This document shows, one piece after another, positions 1-5,363 of a stretch of 6,503 nucleotides of DNA. Within the stretch, counting starts at the first letter, position 1; each line of letters starts with the position of its first letter. Below the pieces are notes generated by a model that worked only from the letters and a program-made list of their open reading frames with translations, did no database searches and was not told the DNA's origin. This DNA is from Deinococcus sp. Its GTDB lineage: Bacteria > Deinococcota > Deinococci > JACQHA01. The translations under genes were made by a program, and so were the position numbers. The stretch lies in contig JACQHA010000102.1 of assembly GCA_016199255.1 (NCBI GenBank), forward strand, positions 1 through 6,503. The letters run 5' to 3'.

Positions 1-1900
1 CCAGCACCAGGCCGTTCTCCAGCACAGTGCGCAGCACACCCTGGCCCAGCTGCTCCCAGGCGACGGTGGGCTGCGGCGGGGTCTGCTGCTCCGGAGGGGG
101 TGTCTGTTGCTGAGGCGGAGGCGTCTGCTGCTGGGGCGGGACCTGCCCTTGCTCCGGTGGGGTCTGCTGCTGGGGGACGGTAGCCTGCTGGGTATCCAGG
201 TTGACCAGGCCCTCTAGTGCCACATCGGGCGCGTTCACTGGCAGCAAGAGGCCAGCTAGGTAGCCATCGGTGGTGAAGTAGCGCGCCGCCACCCGCTGCA
301 GGTCAGCAGGAGTCAGGCGCTGGATCTCGTCTACATAGCTCAAGGCGTACTCCGGCGTGGCCACAATGGAGCGCAGCCCCAGGTTGCGCGCCACAGCGTC
401 AGTGGTCTCGTCGGAGAAAATCGCCTGGTTGGCCACCAGCCGCTTGGCCCGGTCCAGCTCCGCCTCGGTCACCGGCTCATTGTGCAGGCGGTTCAGCTCC
501 TCCAAAATGAGCTGGTGCACCTGAGTAATATTGGCCGGCTCCAGGTCGGCGCTGACAGTGAACAGGCCGCCGTCCCGCTGGTCGCCGAAGCCAGCGTCGA
601 CGTCACTGACCAGGTTCAGCTCCTCGCGCAACCGCTTTACCAGCCGCGAGGTGCGGCCTGAAGAGAGGATGAACGACAGCACATCTAGCGCTCTAGCGTC
701 CTCGGGGTGCTGGCTCAGCGCTGGCGCTGGGAAGCCTAGCATGATGGTGGCCAGCTCTACTTCGTCATGCAGCGTGAAATACACCGACTGGGCACGGGTG
801 GGCTCGGGGGTAATGGCTTTCCGGGGGACAGGCGCCGGCTCCCAGTCCCGGAAGGCCTTGCCCACCAGGGCAATGGCCTGGTCCACAGTCACATCCCCCG
901 ACACGACAAAGGTGGTGTTATTCGGCCGGTAGTAGGTGCGGTGCCAGCGGAAGAAGTCGTCCCGGTCCATAGCCCGCACTGCCTCCACGGTGCCAATGGG
1001 CAGCAGGTGGTAGGGGTGGGTGGTGTAGAAACGGGGGACAAACTCCCAGCTCAGCCTGGTCTGGGGGTTATCCAGTCCCCGGGACAGCTCATCCAGGATC
1101 ACTCCGCGCTCCCGCTCTACCTCTGCCGGGTCAAACGAGGGGTTCTGGAGCATGTCCGAGAGCATATCCACCAGCTCAGCGGTGAACCGGCTGGCGGCGG
1201 TGATGTAGTAGTGGGTGAAATCCTGCGCCGTCTGGGCATTGCTGCGGCCGCCAATGGCACCCACTCTAGCGTCAATCTCCCCTACCCCGCGCTGCCAGGT
1301 GCCCTTAAACAGTAGGTGCTCGAAGAAGTGGGAGATGCCATTATCCTCAGGTGTCTCGTCAATAGAGCCCGTGCCCACCCAGGCGTCGGCGGTGACAATT
1401 GGGTTCAGGTGGTTCTCAGCCACCAGGAGACGCAGGCCGTGGCGGAATACCACTTCAGTCACCTGATCAGACAACTGGGTCGTGGTGTAGGCGGGGATCT
1501 CCCCTTGCTGCACCATGGCCTCCAGGTCAGCGCTCAACCCTTCCAGCCGCTGGCTCAGGTTTTCTCCCTGGGACTGGAGCTGCTCCCCCAGCCCCTGCAC
1601 TTCGCGGCGCACGACGGCCCGCAACTGGGTGATCTGGTTCTCTAGCTCCACGAGTCCCTGCTGCAGGCTCTGGATCTCCTGGCCATTGCCCGAGGCTTGC
1701 TGCTGCATGGCCTGCAAGGCGGCCTGGAGGGTATCCAGCCGGCTAGAGAGCGCTGCCAGGTTGCTAGCCTGCAATTGCTGCAGCTCAGCCTTCAGCTCCG
1801 CAATGTCCGCCTTGGGACTAGGGGCTACCAGGAGCAGCAGCACCAGGAACACCACTGCTATTCCGGCAACTGCCCAGAGCACTGTGCTCTGCCTGTTCAC
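1..1900 (-). CDS. Membrane-anchored M16 (pitrilysin/MPP-like) zinc metallopeptidase, two-domain fusion, C-terminus cut off by window edge
   Basis: The reading frame is open from a GTG at 1900 to the window edge (633 codons, no stop). Residues 7-26 form a hydrophobic membrane anchor with no lipobox. Residues about 31-131 are a Gln/Leu/Glu-rich heptad-like coiled coil. Residues about 142-565 form an M16 domain containing the inverted zinc motif HFFEH: zinc ligands His191 and His195, catalytic Glu194. Glu264 and Glu271 are spaced as the accessory and third zinc-ligand glutamates of mitochondrial processing peptidase. The second half of this domain has the family segment GRTSRL (415-420). A Gln/Pro linker (about 575-610) leads into a segment ending LENGLVL, which resembles the start of another M16 domain. 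Paired M16 halves form a clam-shell chamber that degrades peptides; the second half is usually inactive. The anchor implies the enzyme sits outside the membrane. M16 identity is certain; substrate is unknown. The gene is divergent from gmk. Confidence 0.93.
   Translation of the reverse strand, partial: MNRQSTVLWAVAGIAVVFLVLLLLVAPSPKADIAELKAELQQLQASNLAALSSRLDTLQAALQAMQQQASGNGQEIQSLQQGLVELENQITQLRAVVRREVQGLGEQLQSQGENLSQRLEGLSADLEAMVQQGEIPAYTTTQLSDQVTEVVFRHGLRLLVAENHLNPIVTADAWVGTGSIDETPEDNGISHFFEHLLFKGTWQRGVGEIDARVGAIGGRSNAQTAQDFTHYYITAASRFTAELVDMLSDMLQNPSFDPAEVERERGVILDELSRGLDNPQTRLSWEFVPRFYTTHPYHLLPIGTVEAVRAMDRDDFFRWHRTYYRPNNTTFVVSGDVTVDQAIALVGKAFRDWEPAPVPRKAITPEPTRAQSVYFTLHDEVELATIMLGFPAPALSQHPEDARALDVLSFILSSGRTSRLVKRLREELNLVSDVDAGFGDQRDGGLFTVSADLEPANITQVHQLILEELNRLHNEPVTEAELDRAKRLVANQAIFSDETTDAVARNLGLRSIVATPEYALSYVDEIQRLTPADLQRVAARYFTTDGYLAGLLLPVNAPDVALEGLVNLDTQQATVPQQQTPPEQGQVPPQQQTPPPQQQTPPPEQQTPPQPTVAWEQLGQGVLRTVLENGLVL
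71..177 (-). repeat. Gln/Pro-rich repeat encoding an interdomain linker in the M16 peptidase
   Basis: Four imperfect copies of a unit coding for Gln-Gln-Thr-Pro-Pro occur on the minus strand, some extended by extra Gln, Pro or Glu. On the plus strand they appear as recurring GTCTGCTGCT/GTCTGTTGCT blocks. The units stay in frame and lie exactly between the end of the first M16 domain and the start of the second, as expected for a flexible hinge. Such a repeat is prone to length variation between strains. Confidence 0.8.
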
Positions 1901-1911
1901 ATTTTCCTCCT
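1898..1911 (-). promoter_or_regulatory. Ribosome binding site and GTG start of the M16 peptidase
   Basis: AGGAGG (1911-1906 on the minus strand) is followed by five bases and GTG at 1900-1898. An ATG at 1902-1900 overlaps this start but is followed at once by TGA in its own frame, so only the GTG opens the long frame. The strong Shine-Dalgarno match and the membrane anchor directly after it support this start. Confidence 0.85.
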
Positions 1912-1938
1912 CAGCCAGGCTGTGGCGCATAAATACTA

Positions 1939-1959
1939 GAGGCTCAGGTGAGGCTTAGG
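1939..1959. repeat. Short tandem repeat in the divergent intergenic region
   Basis: GAGGCTCAGG (1939-1948) is followed after one base by GAGGCTTAGG (1950-1959), 9 of 10 bases identical with an 11-bp period. It lies just upstream of the M16 ribosome site. It could be a regulator site or chance. Confidence 0.3.
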
Positions 1960-2035
1960 CCGCTTTTACGAACCCCATCAGCGGCGCAGCAGTTCATTTT
2001 AGTGCCATCTGCCCTTCACCGGTCCCTTATGGGCC

Positions 2036-2041
2036 ATTATA
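2036..2041 (-). promoter_or_regulatory. Candidate -10 element for the M16 gene
   Basis: A perfect TATAAT reads on the minus strand here, about 135 bases before the GTG start. No convincing -35 hexamer lies 16-18 bases upstream, so this is a weak call. If it is used, the mRNA would carry a leader of about 130 bases. Confidence 0.35.
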
Positions 2042-2063
2042 CGGCCAGGGCTCTGCCCCACTA

Positions 2064-2101
2064 TTCACCGCAGAAAGAGCCGCGCCGTATGTTAATATAA
2101 C
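2064..2101 (+). promoter_or_regulatory. gmk: Candidate promoter for gmk-coaBC
   Basis: TTCACC (2064-2069) lies 18 bases before TATGTT (2088-2093); a better -10 match, TATAAC (2096-2101), has no -35 at normal spacing. This AT-rich patch stands out in GC-rich surroundings and sits 25-40 bases before the gmk ATG. The exact element used cannot be decided by eye. Confidence 0.4.
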
Positions 2102-2125
2102 GACCCGGCCTGGTGGCCCGGTTCT

Positions 2126-2734
2126 ATGCGTCCGGGGATTCTCTTCGTACTGTCGGGAGCGTCCGGCGTAGGCAAAGGAACCATCCGCTCCCGGCTGCGG
2201 GAGCAGGTCCCTGACGTTTACCATTCTGTCTCTGTCACCTCCCGAGCGCCCCGCCCCGGGGAGCGCGAGGGGGCGGACTACTTTTTCCGCAGCCGGGAGC
2301 AGGTGGAGGCCATGGCCAGAGCCGGCGAACTCATTGAATGGGTGGAGTACGTGGGCAACTACTACGGCATCCCCCGGCGGCCAGTGGACGAGAAATTGGC
2401 CCGGGGCCGCGATGTGATCCTGGAGCCCGAGACCCGGGGCGCCAAGGCGGTGGCCAGACTCTACCCCCAGGCAGTGCTGATCTTCGTCATCCCTCCTTCC
2501 CTGGAGGCGCTGGAGAAGCGCCTCAGGACGCGCCGCACCGAGACCGAGGAGACCATCAGAGCGCGGCTGGCCAGGGCCCGGGAGGAGATGCAGGAGCTGC
2601 ACCTCTACCAGTATTGCATCCTCAACGACGACGCCCAGCGGGCGGCGCAGGATCTGGTGGCCATCGTCCGGGCGGAGCGCTGCCAGATGAGCCGGGTAGG
2701 GCCAGAGATGAAGCGCCGCATTTTAGGAGAATAA
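2126..2734 (+). CDS. gmk: Guanylate kinase
   Basis: The product is a cytoplasmic enzyme that transfers phosphate from ATP to GMP (or dGMP), giving GDP for nucleic acids and GTP pools. The 202 residues match the usual length of about 200-210. The P-loop GASGVGKGT is at residues 11-19, followed by the GMP-binding SVTSRAPRPGE segment with downstream DYFF, the lid region and the conserved LNDD and AERCQMSR segments near the C-terminus. The start at 2126 puts the P-loop at the normal distance from the N-terminus. The ribosome site is weak (GGTGG, nine bases upstream) and partly inside a small GC hairpin at 2105-2121. Two small departures are seen: Ala for the common Pro in GPSG, and EPETRGA where many homologues have E-I-D-x-Q-GA, changing a region near the GMP site. 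It is the first gene of an operon with coaBC. Confidence 0.96.
   Translation: MRPGILFVLSGASGVGKGTIRSRLREQVPDVYHSVSVTSRAPRPGEREGADYFFRSREQVEAMARAGELIEWVEYVGNYYGIPRRPVDEKLARGRDVILEPETRGAKAVARLYPQAVLIFVIPPSLEALEKRLRTRRTETEETIRARLARAREEMQELHLYQYCILNDDAQRAAQDLVAIVRAERCQMSRVGPEMKRRILGE
2725..2730 (+). promoter_or_regulatory. coaBC: Ribosome binding site of coaBC inside the end of gmk
   Basis: AGGAGA lies within the last gmk codons, five bases before the coaBC ATG at 2736. The gmk stop TAA and this ATG are one base apart, so the two genes are very likely translationally coupled. Confidence 0.8.
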
Positions 2735-2735
2735 C

Positions 2736-3962
2736 ATGGCCACCATCGTCCTGGGGGTCACGGGTTCCATCGCCGCCTACAAAGCCCCCAACTTGATCCG
2801 CCGCCTCAGGGAGCGCGGGCACCGCTTGCGGGTGGTGGCCACCCAGCACGCCCTGGAGTTCATCACACCCCTCTCGCTTTCCATAACGTCTGGAGAGCCC
2901 ATCTTCACCAACCTGTGGGCCGAGGCCAGCGGCCAGGAGAGCCACATTGTGCTGGCCCAGACGGCGGACCTGATCTTGGTGGCGCCGGCTACTGCCAACG
3001 CGCTGGCCAAGGCCGCCCTGGGCCTGGCCGACGATCTGCTTAGTACCTTGCTGCTGGCCACTACGGCGCCGGTGCTGTGGGCACCGGCCATGAACACCGT
3101 CATGTGGGATCACCCAGCCACCCAGCACCACGTGGCCACGCTCCTCTCCCGGGGCCATCACCTAGTTGGCCCGGTGGAAGGATCGCTGGCAGACATGTCT
3201 AAAGGTATGGGGCGGCTAGCCGACGAGGAGCAGATCCTGGCAGCGGTGGAACAGGTGCTCTCAGCTACTCACGATCTAGCTGGCCACCACCTGCTGGCAA
3301 CTGCCGGCCCTACCCACGAGTTCTGGGACCCAGTGCGGTTCGTCTCCAACCCCTCCAGCGGCCGGATGGGGCTGGCAGTGGCTGAGGAAGCCCTGGCGCG
3401 CGGCGCCCAGGTAACGCTGGTATGCGGCCCCATTGCCCTGGCGCCGCCCACTGCCGCCAAAGTAGTCCAGGTCACCAGCGCCTTAGAGATGCAGCAGGCA
3501 GTAGAGACAGCCTTTGACTCCTGTGACGCCGTCGTAATGGCCGCCGCCGTATCCGATTACCGTTTCGCCCAGACCGAAACCCACAAGCACAAGAAGACCG
3601 GCGAGAGCGAGACGGTGACGCTCCTGCCCAACCCCGACATCCTGGCCAGCCTGGGGAAGCGCAAGGGCCAGAAGGTGCTCGTGGGCTTTGCCATGGAAAC
3701 CGGCAATGGCCTGGCAGCTGCCCAGGAAAAGCTGCGGCGCAAGCATCTGGATCTCATTGTGCTCAACGACTTGCGCACCCCGGGCGCCGGCTTCGGAGTG
3801 GAGACCAATGTGGTGACACTGATCCGCCCCGAAGGCCAGCCAGAGCAACTCTCCCTCATGTCCAAGCGCCAGGTGGCGCGGCATATCCTGGACGAGGTGG
3901 CGAAGCTATTAAAGAGCCGGCGGCCAACAGATGCGGCTGCGCCGCGCAGCGGCATCCGTTGA
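2736..3962 (+). CDS. coaBC: Bifunctional phosphopantothenoylcysteine decarboxylase / phosphopantothenate-cysteine ligase (CoaBC, Dfp)
   Basis: The enzyme joins 4'-phosphopantothenate to cysteine using CTP (CoaB) and decarboxylates the product on FMN (CoaC), giving 4'-phosphopantetheine for coenzyme A. The 408 residues are family length. CoaC, about 1-180: GSIAAYKA (10-17), the likely catalytic His70 in SHI, PATAN (84-88) and PAMN (117-120). CoaB, about 183-392: the Thr-Glu-Asp-Val-Arg-Asn-Ser-Ser-Gly signature (189-209, Asn205), AAAVSDYR (269-276), a Lys cluster near 284-287, and the GFGVETN segment. The clamp loop GSLADMSKGMGRL (149-161) aligns without gaps to the E. coli loop but has Asp153 where E. 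coli has catalytic Cys158. The last 14 residues (395-408) are encoded inside a large palindrome and look like an added tail. The gene is coupled to gmk; no rpoZ lies between them, unlike many genomes. Confidence 0.96.
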   Translation: MATIVLGVTGSIAAYKAPNLIRRLRERGHRLRVVATQHALEFITPLSLSITSGEPIFTNLWAEASGQESHIVLAQTADLILVAPATANALAKAALGLADDLLSTLLLATTAPVLWAPAMNTVMWDHPATQHHVATLLSRGHHLVGPVEGSLADMSKGMGRLADEEQILAAVEQVLSATHDLAGHHLLATAGPTHEFWDPVRFVSNPSSGRMGLAVAEEALARGAQVTLVCGPIALAPPTAAKVVQVTSALEMQQAVETAFDSCDAVVMAAAVSDYRFAQTETHKHKKTGESETVTLLPNPDILASLGKRKGQKVLVGFAMETGNGLAAAQEKLRRKHLDLIVLNDLRTPGAGFGVETNVVTLIRPEGQPEQLSLMSKRQVARHILDEVAKLLKSRRPTDAAAPRSGIR

Positions 3963-3967
3963 CCGCC
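3919..3967. repeat. Large imperfect inverted repeat spanning the 3' end and stop codon of coaBC
   Basis: Two 23-base arms (3919-3941 and 3945-3967) are complementary at 20 positions, around a CCG loop. The inner arms are GGCTGCG and CGCAGC. Both arms lie over the coaBC tail, the TGA at 3960-3962 and the first downstream bases. No T-run follows, so it is a poor classical Rho-independent terminator. It may be a REP/BIME-like palindromic element, an mRNA 3'-end stabiliser, or a non-canonical terminator insulating argR. Confidence 0.75.
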
Positions 3968-3974
3968 TGTCCTG

Positions 3975-4002
3975 TTGCAATTTCATTCTGGCACTGTATA
4001 AT
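3975..4002 (+). promoter_or_regulatory. argR: sigma70-type promoter of argR
   Basis: TTGCAA (3975-3980) and a perfect TATAAT (3997-4002) are separated by 16 bases. A start about seven bases after the -10 falls near 4009, only a few bases before the argR ATG at 4015. This is the best promoter match in the window. Confidence 0.8.
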
Positions 4003-4014
4003 GTAGTACCAGTG

Positions 4015-4470
4015 ATGAATAAACAGCTTCGCCAGCGACGGATCCGGGAAATTGTGTCCAGTGAGCCTATCTCCACCCAGCTTGAGCTGGTGGAGCGGCT
4101 GGGCACCGAGGGGGTGCGGGTCACCCAGGCCACTATCTCCCGGGACATTAATGAATTGCGGCTGGTGCGCATCCCCACTGGCAATGGCCGGCACCGCTAT
4201 GCAGTGTCGCCGGTGGAGCTAGAAGAGGACCTGGAGCAGGAGCTGGCGAAAATATTCAAGAACTTCGTCAAAGGGGTGGACAACGGCGGCAACGTGGTGG
4301 TGATCAAAACTGCTCCTGGCCACGCTGGCGGCGTGGGTTCTGTGATTGACCGCTTAGAGCGCGAAGACATTGTGGGGTGCGTAGCCGGCGACGATGCGGT
4401 ACTAGTCGTGACCCGCAGCACCTCTGCAGCTCAGGCGCTGGTGGAGGAGCTCAGCCAGCAACTGACCTAG
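4015..4470 (+). CDS. argR: Arginine repressor ArgR/AhrC
   Basis: ArgR is a hexameric DNA-binding protein that senses L-arginine and controls arginine synthesis, breakdown and transport genes. The 151-residue product has the N-terminal winged helix with the diagnostic TQATISRDINEL (37-48; Ser42-Arg43-Asp44 contact DNA). A linker at about 65-80 leads to the C-terminal oligomerisation and arginine-binding domain, with PGHAGGV (101-107) and GCVAGDDAVLV (121-131), whose Asp126-Asp127 pair matches the arginine-binding aspartates. I chose ATG 4015 because MNKQLRQRRIREI is the normal family N-terminus. A frame extension to ATG 3931 would begin inside the coaBC palindrome and cover the promoter. GTG 4012 is a possible alternative. 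No Shine-Dalgarno precedes the start. The gene sits directly before an amino-acid-type transporter, a plausible target, although I found no clear ARG box. Confidence 0.95.
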   Translation: MNKQLRQRRIREIVSSEPISTQLELVERLGTEGVRVTQATISRDINELRLVRIPTGNGRHRYAVSPVELEEDLEQELAKIFKNFVKGVDNGGNVVVIKTAPGHAGGVGSVIDRLEREDIVGCVAGDDAVLVVTRSTSAAQALVEELSQQLT

Positions 4471-4487
4471 CGCGCCCCGCCGTCCCC

Positions 4488-4517
4488 TGATACAATTCCA
4501 CAGACAGATAAAGGAGG
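4488..4517 (+). promoter_or_regulatory. Extended -10 promoter and ribosome site for the binding-protein gene
   Basis: TGATACAAT (4488-4496) is an extended -10 with five of six -10 bases, and no good -35 is seen at normal spacing. A start near 4503 would give a leader of about 20 bases. AAGGAGG (4511-4517) lies five bases before the ATG at 4523. The ribosome site is convincing; the promoter is likely, and read-through from argR is also possible because the genes are only 52 bases apart. Confidence 0.6.
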
Positions 4518-4522
4518 GAGAC

Positions 4523-5329
4523 ATGCGGTTACTGTACTTCGCCCTAGCGCTTGTCCTAACCTTGAGCCTCAGCTTCGCCCCAGCCCGGCCGCTGGCCCAG
4601 GTGCGGGAGAGCGGCACCTTGCTCATCGGCACTGAAGGGGCCTTCCCGCCGTTTAACAACCTGCTCCCAGACGGGCGGATTGTGGGCTTCGACGTGGAAA
4701 TCGGCCAGGCCATCGCCAACGTGCTGGGGCTGGATTCAGAGGTAGTTACCCTGTCGTTCCCAGAGGGCCTCTTGAACGGCCTAGCCCAGGGGGAGATTGA
4801 CGTGGCTATTGCTGCCTTTGGCTATACGGACGAGCGGGCTCAGGTGGCCACCTACACCAAGTCCTACGCGGTAGACCCAGTGGTGATTGTGACGCGCTCT
4901 GACGACGCCGATCTCGCCGGCATTGAGAGCATTCAGGACGTGGTGGACCGGGGCGGTACCTTTGGCGTACAGCAAGGCACCACATTCATTACCAACCTCC
5001 TGGAGCCGGCGGGGGTCACTGACTTCCTGGCCTTCGCTACCGACCCCGAGGCCACTGCAGCCCTCATAGCGGGCCAGACCGATGCCTGGATTACCAATGG
5101 CTCCGTGGCCAGCAACGCCGTGGCCGCCAACCCCACGCTGCAGATTGCCTCAGTGCTGGGCGGCGAGGCGCTGTTTATCCTGACCGCCAAGCCAGACCTG
5201 GACCTGGCGTCAGCGGTGGACCTGGCGCTGGAGGTGCTGATTGCCGACGGGCGCTATAGCGAGATTAGCGTGGCAACCTTAGGCGCCGACATTACCGACC
5301 AAGTACGAGAGCTGCGGGCTAGCCAGTAG
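4523..5329 (+). CDS. ABC transporter substrate-binding protein, amino-acid family (SBP_bac_3, HisJ/GlnH type)
   Basis: This extracytoplasmic receptor would capture a small solute, probably an amino acid, and deliver it to the permease encoded next. The 268 residues start with a Sec-type signal (hydrophobic 3-18, possible cleavage after Ala21 or Ala25). No cysteine follows, so it is not a lipoprotein. The mature part has the family order: GTEGAFPPF (36-44), GFDVEI (55-60), GEIDVAIAAFGYTDERA (90-106; Arg105 aligns with the carboxylate-binding Arg), GVQQGTT (148-154) and a DAWITN segment (187-192). Asn192 sits where HisJ and GlnH have an Asp that binds the substrate amino group, and the two Ser of HisJ before the Arg are Ala98 and Gly100. 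Family is secure; the substrate is not. It follows argR and is separated from the permease by a strong stem-loop. Confidence 0.92.
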   Translation: MRLLYFALALVLTLSLSFAPARPLAQVRESGTLLIGTEGAFPPFNNLLPDGRIVGFDVEIGQAIANVLGLDSEVVTLSFPEGLLNGLAQGEIDVAIAAFGYTDERAQVATYTKSYAVDPVVIVTRSDDADLAGIESIQDVVDRGGTFGVQQGTTFITNLLEPAGVTDFLAFATDPEATAALIAGQTDAWITNGSVASNAVAANPTLQIASVLGGEALFILTAKPDLDLASAVDLALEVLIADGRYSEISVATLGADITDQVRELRASQ

Positions 5330-5336
5330 CCCTTGA

Positions 5337-5363
5337 GCACCCCCCTGGGCTCCAGGGGGGTGC
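5337..5363 (+). terminator. Perfect stem-loop between binding-protein and permease genes (attenuator or mRNA stabiliser)
   Basis: GCACCCCCCTGG (5337-5348), loop GCT and its exact complement (5352-5363) form a 12-bp GC-rich hairpin eight bases after the binding-protein stop codon. The ATG of the permease begins at the next base. No U-run follows, so full Rho-independent termination is unlikely. The only Shine-Dalgarno-like sequence for the permease (AGGGGGG) is in the 3' arm and would be hidden when the stem forms. Likely role: partial termination, or protection of the upstream mRNA, giving more binding protein than permease. Confidence 0.75.

Noticed and set aside
71..177. CRISPR-like or tandem DNA repeat array
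   Set aside because: The units are short, imperfect, in frame and lack spacers; they encode a Gln/Pro linker.
531..1958. Several plus-strand open frames of 77-182 codons
   Set aside because: They lie opposite the M16 gene, whose minus-strand frame is continuous and has clear zinc-site and family motifs. Their predicted proteins are low-complexity Arg/Ser/Pro sequences typical of antisense frames in GC-rich DNA.
2027..2602. 191-codon minus-strand frame across the divergent region and gmk
   Set aside because: It is antisense to gmk, shows no recognisable motif, and has His/Gly/Pro-rich composition typical of shadow frames.
3931..4014. Longer argR start at ATG 3931
   Set aside because: The extra 28 residues would overlap coaBC, start inside the palindrome and span the argR promoter, and they are absent from the ArgR family. 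MNKQLRQRRIREI at 4015 is the normal N-terminus.
4012..4027. Half ARG-box-like ATGAATAAA at the argR start
   Set aside because: It is only one half-site and no inverted partner lies at the right distance, so autoregulation cannot be supported from this.
5337..5363. Classical Rho-independent terminator after the binding-protein gene
   Set aside because: The stem is strong but no U-run follows, and the permease starts at the next base, so full termination is unlikely. I keep it as an attenuator or stabiliser.
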